From positions 1 through 64,000 of the forward strand of contig WTXI01000005.1 of assembly GCA_022376515.1 (NCBI GenBank): a DNA stretch of 64,000 bases, written 5' to 3'. Below the pieces are notes generated by a model. The model was not told where the DNA came from. It did no database searches and saw only the letters and a program-made list of their open reading frames with translations. A program made the position numbers and the translations under genes. This DNA comes from Lactifluus volemus. Taxonomy: Eukaryota; Basidiomycota; Agaricomycetes; Russulales; Russulaceae. Shown one piece after another: positions 9,966 through 19,438 of the stretch (position 1 is its first letter; each line of letters starts with the position of its first letter).

Positions 9966-11130
9966 AGATGGTGTGGATCTGCCATTTTTGAGAAAGAACT
10001 CGCGAAAGTGAGGGACGATGAAGGGGGGTTCATGGGGCTCTTGGAAGAGAGAGCGAAGCTACATTGTTTGTTGTCCATTCTTTCACGTCTTATTATAATC
10101 TTTCTAGCTTTTGTTGGGTTCTGTTTGTGGAACTCTTCCACCAGATCGTCCGCGTGCACCTGATCAGCTGGCTCCCAGGTGTTGTGAGCGTGTGGGTACC
10201 CTTCCCATTTCAGGAAGTACTCGAGGCGCCTCTTGCCACGCCCTTTGCGCCTGGAGTCCAACACTTGTTCAACCTCGTATTCTTCTTCTCCTTCTATTAC
10301 GTCTGGGGCCAGTTCTGTGAAGGCTTGTCCTTTTTTCTCCGTCTTCTTATATGGGGATAGAAGAGACACATGGAAGACAGGGTGGACACGTTTTTGATGC
10401 CACTGATCCGGGAGTTTCAGTTTTAAAACCACCAGGTTAATTACCTGCACCACTGGAAAGGGGCCATATTGTTTTGGGGCCAGTTTGGCAAAGGGGTGTA
10501 ATGTTTTGAGATTTTTCCCGTCTAGCCAAACTTGATCTCCTTCCTTGAAGGGTTCATAAGCCCACCTCCCCTTTTTCTGTACGTTTCGTTTCTGGAGGAG
10601 ATCCTGCGCCCTTTGGATGGCCTGGTGTGCCTGGTTACGTTTTTCCATCAGATAAGCTTTGTGCCATTCTATCGCTGGCATCTTCCCTTCCTTCTCAGTC
10701 TGCCACACAGTTGGTGTGTGTCCCATGAGTAGATCAAACAGGGTTTGCTTTGTTGTCTCATTGAGCCATGAGTTGTGGACAAATTGGGCTAGTGGTAACC
10801 AGCTGACCCAGTCATTCTGCTGGAAATTCCCATAGACATGGAGGTATTGCTCCAACCACTGGTTTGTTCGTTCTGATTGGCCATCTGTCTGGGGGTGGTA
10901 TGCCGTACTAATGTTCTGGTCAATCCCCAATTGTTTGCATAGCGCCCTTGTCCATTTGGAAGCAGAGCGCAGGTCACAATCCGAAATCACCCACTTTGGG
11001 GGTCTGTAGTGGGGAAACACTTCCTTAGCATAGCATCTTGCAATGCCCTCACTGTCAATGGTTTTGTTACAGGGGATGAAGAAGGCTGCCTTGCTACAGT
11101 CGTGGTCTGTGATCGTCAGGATGCTGTCAT
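9953..11130 (-). pseudogene. Copy B integrase C-terminus and chromodomain
   Basis: Continues the integrase from the nonsense codon near 11138. It contains ISDCDLRSASKW (the second catalytic Asp region, altered from SDRDPRF), TDGQSERTN with the catalytic Glu, KQYGPFPVVQV, and then the chromodomain YEVEQVL...YFLKWEGYP...NTWEPADQV. It ends after SSFSKMADPHHLCPS because of a small insertion relative to copy C. It lies just downstream of a TAA that replaces a CAA (Gln) codon. Confidence 0.85.
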
Positions 11131-11134
11131 AACC

Positions 11135-13120
11135 TTATGACTCTGGGAGGTCTGTGATCAGGTCTAGCACGATTGTTGAGTAGGGTGCGTGGTTTTGCCT
11201 CGGCGGAATGGGCACTAGTGGGACCTTGGGCCTGGTGGTGCCACTCTTTGTGCTTTGACAAGTGGCGCATTCTTGTATATATCTAGTGATGAACATCCTC
11301 ATAGTGGGCCACCAGTAATCTTTGGCGACCGTAGACCAGGTTCTCAAGATCCCAGGGTGTCCTGCTGTTTTATGATTGTGGTACATTTGTAAAATGCTCT
11401 GCTGCACTGTTGGGTCTTCTGGGACCACCAGTCGCTTGTGGTGATACCATTTAGTGCCAAAGCGGTTTTGGCGCTTCTGTACTCCTTCCGTTTTTGTCCA
11501 CTCTTCCAACTGCTGTTGGTGTCTTTCTTGAGCACGCTCCACTTCCTGTTCCAGTGACTGTTCTTCAGTGAAGAGGCGCACGTAGAGCTCCGGAGGCAGG
11601 ACTAGCATGTCTTCGTGGTCATTCTCTCCCTGGTCACATCCTGGTCGTCGTGACAGTGGGTCGGCCTTGTTAGTCTTTCCTGGTCGATGTACGATCTTCA
11701 TGTTGTATTCTGCCATCTTAGGGATGTAGCGCGCCACCCGTCGACTGATCTTGTGAGCTTCTCTGTAGTATTGAAGGTTGGCGTGATCGCTGACGACTGT
11801 GATGATGTGTGGGGAGCTCAGTAGAAGGTGTCGCCAATGTTCTAACCCCCAGATCATTGCCAATAGCTCCCGATCATGGATGTTGTAGTTTCTTTCCGCT
11901 TGGTTGAATGTTCGCGAGTAGTAACCCACAGGGCGCAATTTCTGATCCTTGTCAGGTTGGTGGAGAATTGCTCCACTAGTGTATTGTGAAGCGTCGACTT
12001 CTAGGACAAATGGTTCAGCCATGTTAGGTCTCTGTAGGACCGGATCACTAGTGACTGCCTTGATTAGTTGATCCACTGCCTGCATACATTCTTCTGTCCA
12101 TTCGAACTTGGTTGTCTTCTTTAATAGGTTGGTTAGAGGTCTAGCGACATTGGCAAATCCTGGAATGAACTGCCACTGGTAGCCCAAGACTCCGAGTGTA
12201 CTGCGGACCTCCCGCACTGATTTTAGTTGACGTGGCCAGTCTGCCAAGCCATGCTTCTTGCTAGGGTCGATGCGGATGGTGCCCTGGTCGATTACGTACC
12301 CTAGAAACTCAATTTCTTTTCTGGCGAACTGACATTTCTCTGGTTTCAGGAAGAGCGACTCTCTCTCCAAGATTTCTAAGTATTCTTTGGTGATTTGATC
12401 GTGCAGTTCTGGGTCATCAGGGGTTACGATGAGAAAGTCATCCAGATACCAGTGGACCCAGCAGGGATATTTCTTCTTTAGATCAGAGAAGATGCAGTTG
12501 GCCATTCTCTGGAAGGCAGCTGGCGCATTACACAACCCAAAGGGCATGACTTTAGCTTCAAACAAGCCTTCGTCCATTTTTACTGCCATGATCCATTGGC
12601 TGTCTGGGCGAATTCGGATATTGTAGTATCTGTCTCTAATGTCAAACTTTGACATTAGCTTAGCGTCTCCCATCTGGTCAAAGATAGTGTCGATGCGGGG
12701 GAGGGGGTACACGTCCTTTACTGTCCATTCATTCACTTTTCTGTAGTCATAGACTGGTCTCAATTTTCTGTCCTGCTTTTTGATGTAAAAGAAGGGGCTG
12801 GACCATGCAGACTTTGACCTTGTGATGTAGCCCTTGGCCTGCTGCTCAGTGAGGAATGTCCGCATAGACTTGGTTTCTTCTGCTGTTAGTTTGTATGTTT
12901 TGCAATTGATGGTCTTTGGGGCATCTGGCAGAAGCGTGATCACGAGGTCTTCCGGGCACGAAGGGGGGAAGCGTTTTACTTCTTCTTCTGAGAAAACTTT
13001 GGCATATTTCTGGAACTGTTCTGGGACTGCCACCTTGCTTTGCCCTTTCCCTTCCCGTTGCACCCATTGTTGGCTAAAACTTGTCTTGCACATCTTCATT
13101 CTTCGTGCCACCCATTTCAA
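11135..13120 (-). pseudogene. Copy B reverse transcriptase, RNase H and integrase N-terminus
   Basis: A 661-codon frame. RT shows GYITRSKSAWSSPFFYIKK, FGLCNAPAAFQRM and WYLDDFLIV. RNase H shows LEVDASQYTSGAIL, HDRELLAMIWGLEHW and SDHANLQYYREA. The integrase zinc domain shows YHNHKTAGHPGI and CATCQSTKS. The frame ends after LITDLPES where copies A and C have Gln (CAA); here it is TAA. It starts after another nonsense codon, TGG to TGA, at about 13123. Both are G:C to A:T transitions. Confidence 0.9.
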
Positions 13121-13123
13121 CTT

Positions 13124-13577
13124 TCAGCTTTGCCCTGTGGTGGAAAGCTTGATAGGTGGCCCGTGGACTTTCCCTTCCTTCCAATTGATTTGAGGGTCAA
13201 ATTCTCGTAACCAGGGGTATCCTAAGATGATTTGGTCTTTGCCTAGGTTTGTGATAAAGAAGATTTGCGCTGCTTCTTTTCGTTCCTTTAGGACATTGAG
13301 GAGGCAGTAACTGGTGATCTTCCCATCTTGATTCTCTGTCCCATCTACATTGAACACCGTTCGTGGTTCTTGGAGGTTTATTGCTCCCAGGCCTAGTTTT
13401 TCCACCATTCTTGGGTCGATGAAGTTTTCTGTGGCACCACTGTCAAGTAGTGCCTTTTCAGCAGCCGTCTTTGTCGCGCTCGTGAACGATAGGGGAATGT
13501 CCAATGTATTGGTTCTCGAGATACAACATATTTGAGTAAGACGGGCTCGCACCCAGGCTGCACGGGTCGAGCCATTT
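13124..13577 (-). pseudogene. Copy B protease
   Basis: Start of Pol with the aspartic protease site LLDSGATENFID, in the -1 frame from Gag over a five-T run (plus 13578-13582). It ends at TTGQS where a tryptophan codon (TGG in A and C, RSWKLKW) has become TGA. Confidence 0.85.
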
Positions 13578-15162
13578 AAAAATCCTCTTCTTCTACCAGT
13601 CCGTCCAAGGTGCCGTTGAAGGCCCCCTTCCCAATCTTGGCCCTGATGCTCCTGAGCATCTGGATAGGATCATCGTCGTCACCGACTTGCATGGTTTCAT
13701 CATCTTCTTTTTTGCTGGCTCTGGCCTTAGGTTGCTGGGGCGGTTTGGGATTGTTTTGCCTTTTCTTTTTAAGACAATCCCTGGAGAGGTGGCCTTGTTC
13801 CTTGCAGAAGAAGCACCACCCCTCCCTCCTCAGCCTTTGCTTCTCATCTGCTTTTGCTGAGTCGGTTCTAGTGAAATCGATATCCATGGCCCAAGGGTCT
13901 TTCTGAGGGGGGGTTTCTTTCTTTTTGGCCATGAGTTGGCTGGCCCACCAAGGAACGTCCTTCCTGAAGCTGATTTCATGCTTTAGTTGTTGGTAAGCGT
14001 CGTGGTGCTGGGTGGCCAACTCTTGCCAGCCCCTCAGTGTGTTTGGGTTCGCCCCTACTTGTTTGAGCATGCTGGTGAGGAGCCCTAGGTCTAGTCCCCT
14101 CTTGTACATTCTAATGGTGCCGTTGCTGTCGGCGTCCCACCCTGCCTTCTTCCTGAGGCGATTGAACTCGGCTGTATACTGGGCCAAGTTTCCTTTCTTC
14201 ATCTCTAAGTGTTCCAGCCTTGTGATCGCATCGTCTTCTTCGTTAGTGTCCTTGAAGGCATCGTCCAGGGCATCCTCGAAGTTGGTCCAGAGGATCTCTG
14301 CATTTTCTCCATGCTGAACCACTTCTTGTTCGATTGTGTCCAGGTAATCCTGCACCCATGCCGACACCAAGGGTCCTTTGACCATTCCTAGCATCATCAT
14401 GACGCAGTTATAGGGGATTAGCATGTCGTCGTGGTTTTGATTGATGGCTTTGTACATCCTCCATTCCGTTTTGAAGACGTTGTACAAGCCTTTGTCCCCT
14501 TTGAATGGCGTAGGCAGGATGCCCTTCAGGCCATTTCTAGGTGGCATGGCTGGCTGTGCCCCTCCTGCTGCAGCGCCTGCGGCAATGCCACCTCCACCAC
14601 TGCCTCCTCCGCCACCGCCACCTCCCCCGCCGCCTCCACCGCCACCACCGCCTCCACCGCTCTGGCTTGGTCCTGCCATTGCTGTGGTTTGTACTGGCTG
14701 TGTCAGGGTCACTGAGTGGGTGAACATAGGGGTTGGCGAGGTGATGCTAAGGGCACTCATGGCTCGGTCTATGGGGGTGACTGGGGTGATTAATCTGGGT
14801 TCTTCATTTTCTTGTGTGGGTGGAGGTTCTCTGGTTTGGTTATCTTCTGAGGAAGAGTTTGCTTCAGCTGAGTCTTGTTGAGGGGAGGTCGTCCCGCCCT
14901 CGTCCTCACTTTCATCTTTGCTTGCTTCTGACAGTTGCATAGACGGAGGGAGAGCTAGCTCATTGAGGATATAGTCGTACTTGGAGAATTTCATGGTGGG
15001 GTCAGTCCAATACTCGCTGTTTGACCAATAGATACCATACCACTGGTTGTTGATGAATTCGCAGGGGGATCTGTACTTGGTTCTTGATTCTTCCTCTTCG
15101 TGAAAGGAGTAATAGACTGTCGGCTTCTGGTACAACTGGTGCGCCTGTCTTCTGTCTTCCAA
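13576..15162 (-). CDS. Copy B Gag
   Basis: A 528-codon frame, longer than in copy A because an upstream Met codon (MEDRRQAHQLYQ) is present. Order of parts: acidic N-terminus including the CEFINNQWYGIYW stretch, low-complexity linker with a glycine tract, capsid domain, CCHC knuckle CFFCKEQGHLSRDC, and VEEEDF before TAA. The frame is intact although Pol is dead. It could still make a capsid protein if transcribed. Confidence 0.88.
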   Translation of the reverse strand: MEDRRQAHQLYQKPTVYYSFHEEEESRTKYRSPCEFINNQWYGIYWSNSEYWTDPTMKFSKYDYILNELALPPSMQLSEASKDESEDEGGTTSPQQDSAEANSSSEDNQTREPPPTQENEEPRLITPVTPIDRAMSALSITSPTPMFTHSVTLTQPVQTTAMAGPSQSGGGGGGGGGGGGGGGGGGGSGGGGIAAGAAAGGAQPAMPPRNGLKGILPTPFKGDKGLYNVFKTEWRMYKAINQNHDDMLIPYNCVMMMLGMVKGPLVSAWVQDYLDTIEQEVVQHGENAEILWTNFEDALDDAFKDTNEEDDAITRLEHLEMKKGNLAQYTAEFNRLRKKAGWDADSNGTIRMYKRGLDLGLLTSMLKQVGANPNTLRGWQELATQHHDAYQQLKHEISFRKDVPWWASQLMAKKKETPPQKDPWAMDIDFTRTDSAKADEKQRLRREGWCFFCKEQGHLSRDCLKKKRQNNPKPPQQPKARASKKEDDETMQVGDDDDPIQMLRSIRAKIGKGAFNGTLDGLVEEEDF

Positions 15163-15260
15163 AAATCTGATGCTCCCTTTTTGCTTGGGAGTTAGGTCAT
15201 TGTCTTCTCTGGGAATGACCCTAGTTCCTAGGTCTTCTTCTTTCGTGTCCCAGATGACAA

Positions 15261-15563
15261 TTAGAGACCCATCGTTATTCCTGTCCAGCCTTGCATATGG
15301 AAGGCGATATGATCCCCTGGGAGGTAGAGGATCAAAGTGTTTCCTTGTTCAGATTGGAACAGTTTGGTTCCTGCACCCACTACTTTTTCGAGGTGCTCAA
15401 TTATATGTGAACAGAAGATGAGTGCCTCTTTCCAACACCACCTTTCTGTTCCTCTTGATTGATAATATGCTTGCACAGCTGTGTTTTTGTTCAGGTGCGC
15501 ATCAATCAACAGTTCCTTGATTTGGATGTATTCTGGTTGTTGTAGGTATTCCCAGGAGGACAT
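15261..15563 (-). CDS. Copy B leader ORF upstream of Gag
   Basis: Counterpart of the copy A leader frame: starts MSSWEYLQQPEYIQIKELL and ends with GWTGITMGL at the same relative place. The frame is kept despite many transitions. No domain recognised. Confidence 0.45.
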   Translation of the reverse strand: MSSWEYLQQPEYIQIKELLIDAHLNKNTAVQAYYQSRGTERWCWKEALIFCSHIIEHLEKVVGAGTKLFQSEQGNTLILYLPGDHIAFHMQGWTGITMGL

Positions 15564-15578
15564 ACACTGGTAGGTAAG

Positions 15579-15590
15579 AGCTTCGGCTTT
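15579..15590 (-). other. Copy B primer-binding site, self-priming type
   Basis: Element-sense AAAGCCGAAGCT directly after the 5' LTR. It pairs with the LTR string at 15836-15847 (element sense AGCTTCAGCTTT) with a single mismatch caused by a transition in the LTR. Confidence 0.55.
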
Positions 15591-16107
15591 TGTTACGGCT
15601 CCACTGGGGCCGGGTCCCAACAAGGGTTTGGTTGTTCTGGTCTCTCCAAAGACCTGGACTCAGGGTTGCACCAGGGCAATGACACACAAAGTCCTGGAGT
15701 GTTATAGCACACCCACCAAGCTTCAAGGGCCTTATTAGGGCATTTAAGAGGGTAAGAGAAAAAAAGGGAAATGAGGAGAGGACTGTTCTGGTTCAGAGGA
15801 GGGTGAAACAAAGTGGATTCAGGTTAAAGCTGAAGCTGGGGTACAAGCTACCAGCTAAGGTCTACTTATACAGTTTATGCTAATTGTTCTACCAAACTAG
15901 GGTGGACAATAAGCAAGGGGTCAAGAACAATAGAAAGCGAGAACAATAGAGACTCAGGACAATAACACTGGACTAAATGGGACGGACAATAACACAACAG
16001 AACAATAGAACAGTCAGCACAATAGAGACAATGTGGATGGGATGTCATCAGGATGAGTAAGCGGGTTAGAGAATCATAAGGTCCAACGTGCCCTGCATTC
16101 CATAACA
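15591..16107 (-). repeat. Copy B 5' LTR (517 bp)
   Basis: Starts TGTTACGG and ends CCATAACA. Followed by CCATT (16108-16112), matching the duplication at 7443-7447. Differs from the 3' LTR only by transitions in my comparison. Confidence 0.95.
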
Positions 16108-16943
16108 CCATTTACAAATGCATGTGGTAAGGCCATTGGTTGCGGGGGTCCTCCTTGGGGTGATCCTCCTCCAGCTGGTCCTTCTCCTCCTCCAAAGGGT
16201 CCCCCTCCAGGTGGTCCTCCTCCTCCTCTGAAGGGTCCTTCTCCTCTGGCACCTGGGGGTCCTCTACCAAGTGGCTGACCATGTCCCCATGGGTCACCCT
16301 GTTGTCTGGATGGTCCAGGGAGGGGTCCTTCATTTCTGAAGGCTGTATTGACCACCACTAGCTCGGTCATTGTTGCCATAACTTGTATTCCCTTAGCTAG
16401 TTCTGTGTACGGGGTCACATTGTTCTGTTGCTAGTAGGATGCTGGGGACCTTATCTCTTCATCTGGTTTGTCTGTGTCATCTTCTATCCCAGGCATGCTT
16501 CTGGGTGCACTGAGCACCCTATTGTTTGGGTGTTGGGTGTCGGTTTCTCTCCACCATCCTACTTCAGGGTTATCTTGTGGGAGAGATAGGTTTAGGTGGG
16601 TTATAAATCTTCCTTTCGTGTTCCTCACTAGTAGGAACCATCAGTCATTGATAAATTCTATGGGGCTGGTGCTCCTTTTGTATGCTATTGAGTAATGTCA
16701 TTCTGTGGGGTTCCAGAATATGCCACCCTTTACATGGGCTGGCAAGTTGTTGGTGAATCGTACTAAGACATGGACTGGTATCTCATCATCTATGAATACT
16801 GCATTGATAAGTGTCGTGGCCATCGCGGATACACTATCACTCTTCTCTACTGCGCCGTCCGGGTGGTAAGGCTAGAGTCTGTTCATGGTATAACACTTGT
16901 GTTGGTTCTTGTCCCTCCTAGAGATTTGAGGAGCTTGGACTTA
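16108..16943 (-). pseudogene. Element D Gag, N-terminal part (decayed)
   Basis: Continuation of the D Gag fragment at 6448-7447 across the copy B insertion. Minus-strand frames 16628-16431 and 16418-16113 resemble the acidic N-terminus and the Gly/Pro-rich linker of the A-C Gags; SPIEFIND and a following Trp match the CEFINNRW region. A stop (TGA) stands where A has Arg (CGA in the related copies). Several other stops are present. The 5' part and LTR of D are not recognisable before the copia LTR begins at 16944. Confidence 0.75.
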
Positions 16944-17687
16944 TGTTAGGAACAAGCGGTTCCTATGCTCTTGATAGAGTCAGGTGGTTCAGGTAAACCT
17001 TAGCGACATCAGTTGATAAGGGTCAGGGTTCAGAAGTACTAAGTCAATGGTCATGTGACAGAGTATCAGCAGTAACTTGCAGTGTTACTGACGGCGTGTG
17101 AGACAAGGATCAGGGGTCTAAGAGTTCAGGAATGGAGTGTGAGGTTCTTAGACAAGTATGCTCATATTGCAGAGTTAAGTCCAAGCTGGAGAGCTAGGGC
17201 CTAAGTGAGAGTCCTTATGTACATGAGCTACCCTAGTCAGAAAGAGTCAGTATGAGTCGTATAGTAGCAGTCACTGTGACTCATGGTGATGAGTCATAAC
17301 GAGTCACCATGAGTTGAAGTCCTTGCACAAGTCAGTATGAGTCATGTGGCTTATGTAATCGTACAGTACTCAGTCCAGATGCGAGAATTGTATGTAAGCA
17401 ATCACGTGAGAAATTTTACATAAGGGGAGGCAGTGACCGTGACACCAAGTCTCTACCTGAGCTTCTCAGTCACCCTGTTGCCTATCACTCAAAGCATGAG
17501 CTAAGCTGCTGTACAACAGGCCACAGCACAGCAACCTCCTGATGTTGACCCAACTACAGACAGCAACAACACTGTCACCAGCCCTGCAGGCTCCATTTAC
17601 AGTTCTTTCTGTGGCTCCACTGCCAGCTCAGCACATGCGCGATCCCCTCTGACCTTGGCTGCAAACACACTAGCTTGTTCGTAATCA
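16944..17687 (+). repeat. Element F 5' LTR (about 744 bp)
   Basis: Begins TGTTAGGAACAAGC and ends GCTTGTTCGTAATCA, imperfect inverted ends. It carries three exact TGASTCA sites (17277, 17290, 17338) and several GAGTC repeats. The gag frame starts ten bases after its end. Confidence 0.7.
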
Positions 17688-17696
17688 CCCTTTGAT

Positions 17697-18622
17697 ATGA
17701 TCTGGCCGCTGCACTATCTAGCAGTTAACCCTCAAATTCCGCCAATGCATCCATTCACCAGAATGCCATTCACATGTCAGCAGGCCCTGATTCTGCTGGC
17801 ACCTCAGCAGGCTGCAATCCTGCTAGCTTGTTCACTACCTACAATGGCTGCTCTAATGGTCATCTCACAATGGTACAACATCCTCCCGCTTGAGCAAGAT
17901 GGCAGCAACTTCTCTGTCTGGCATTTCCACATATGTGTCATCCTTAGAAGCTACAAACTTCTGACAGTTCTGAACAACACACACCCCAATCCTATCCTTT
18001 ACCCAGCCAAGTCCACCACCTGGGATGAGAAAGACCAGCAAGCTTTCTCCCTTATCGCTCTTTTGCTCACCAGAGAGCCCATGCACCTTATCTTTCACAC
18101 CCAGACAGCAAAAGAATGCCTTGATTGTCTCTCAGTGTTTCAAAGGCTGAGGGGGACATAAAATTTCTCAACTCATGAACAGGCTTTTCAGTACACCTCT
18201 TAACGACACTGAGCCCCTTGAGCCCCAGATCAATGCCATGATCAACATATCTCATCACCTCACCAAAGCCAGATTCTTCTTCACCGACCAACAGATCGCT
18301 CACACCATCACCAATGCCCTCCCCATGTCTCACAGGATGCTCAAGATCATTCTCAACAACCTAAGTCCTCTTGATCAAACGGCTAAGAACATCAAAGTTA
18401 CCCATCTTTACAGATGAGGATTCACGCATTCATGAATCCAGAGATAGGGCAGCTGCTTTCTATGCCAAGGCTGCCAAAAAGGGCAAGAATGGCAAAAAGA
18501 AGTTGGAGAAGAAGGATTCCAATAAGGATAAGGGGAAAGGCAATTGGAACAAGTGCAAAGACCAACAAAAGAAATGTTACACCCACTGCAACTACATGGG
18601 TCATGACATCAGTGAGTGCTAA
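17697..18622 (+). pseudogene. Element F copia-type Gag (broken)
   Basis: Frames 17697-18161, 18175-18417 and 18371-18622 join into one decayed Gag. The first part has the UBN2-like pattern YNILPLEQDGSNFSVWHFHI and WDEKDQQAFSLI. The second has HHLTKARFFFTDQQIAHTI. The last is lysine-rich and ends in a CCHC knuckle CYTHCNYMGHDISEC. Frameshifts near 18165 and 18400 break it. Confidence 0.75.
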
Positions 18623-18676
18623 AAACTTAAGGTGTAGAAGGAAAAAGAAGAAAAAGCAGCAACCACAATACCTGTA

Positions 18677-18887
18677 ATGGTGTCTGCCCCCCGTTCTACT
18701 TTGACCTCTGTGCCCATCTCCACAAAAGTGGCAGTGGCTTCATCGCACAACAAGAAAATCTTTCTTTACCAAGCTTGCCTGTTGCACTCCTCCTCCCCCC
18801 TTCTTGAATCCTGGATCCTCAATTCAGGGGTGTCTCATACTATGTCTTGCAATCACTTGTGGTTCACCCACTTCTCTCCCCTCTCCA
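18677..18887 (+). pseudogene. Element F protease fragment with lost catalytic Asp
   Basis: Reads WILNSGVSHTMSCN, the copia protease site, where the usual DSGAS-type motif has become NSGVS. Asp to Asn would be a single G to A change. Copy C's LTR ends the sequence directly after. Confidence 0.65.
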
Positions 18888-19402
18888 TGTTACGGCTCGA
18901 CTAGGGCCGGGTCCCAACTAGGGTTCGAGTAATTTTGGTCTCTCCTAAGACCTAGGCTCAGGGTTACCCAAGGTAACGACGCGCAGAGCCCTGTGGTGTT
19001 GTAGCACAACCACCAAGCTTCAGTAGCCTTATTAGGGCGTGTAGGAGGGTAAGAGAAAGAGGGAAAGAGGAGGAGGGGAGTTCTGTCTTTCAGGAGAGGG
19101 AAACAAGTCGATTCAGGTTAAAGCCGAAGCTGGGGTACAAGCTACCAGCTGAGGCCTACTTATACAATGTACGCTAATTGTTCTACCAAACTAGGGTGGA
19201 CAATAAGCAAGAAGTCAAGACAATAGAGCGCGAGAACAATGGAGACTCGGAACAATAACACTGGACTAACTGGGACAGACAATAGCACAATCAGAACAAT
19301 AGAACAGTCAGCACAATAGAGACAATGTGGACGGGACGTCATCAGGATGAGTAACCAGGTCACGGAAAGCATAGGGTCCAACGTGTCCTGCATTCCGTAA
19401 CA
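18888..19402 (-). repeat. Copy C 3' LTR (515 bp)
   Basis: TGTTACGG to CCGTAACA, followed on the plus strand by ATACCCCCTCTCT, the complement of the polypurine tract. U3 has about eight ACAATA/ACAATG strings between 19199 and 19325. Confidence 0.95.
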
Positions 19403-19438
19403 ATACCCCCTCTCTAGAAGGCAGTCCCACCTGCCACC

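Larger units (their letters stand above)
7448..16107 (-). mobile_element. Ty3/gypsy chromovirus copy B, complete but decayed, with nested solo LTR
   Basis: A complete minus-strand element of 8660 bp: 3' LTR 7448-7964, Pol C-terminus, integrase, RNase H, RT, protease, Gag 13576-15162, leader ORF, 5' LTR 15591-16107, flanked by CCATT on both sides. It includes 879 bp of later insertion (solo LTR plus duplication) in the Pol C-terminal extension. The two 517-bp LTRs differ at about two dozen sites, all transitions by my hand comparison. Its coding damage is mainly nonsense changes of the TGG to TGA and CAA to TAA kind, unlike copies A and C, which mainly lost single bases. It is therefore older than A and C. 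Confidence 0.95.
16944..18887 (+). mobile_element. Ty1/copia-type element F, 5' part only
   Basis: A decayed plus-strand element: 5' LTR 16944-17687, gag 17697-18622, start of the protease 18677-18887, then cut by copy C's LTR. RT, integrase and the 3' LTR are missing from the window. Identification rests on the copia-type Gag (DGSNFSVWHFHICVILR, W..KDQQAFSLI) and the knuckle plus protease order. Confidence 0.78.
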
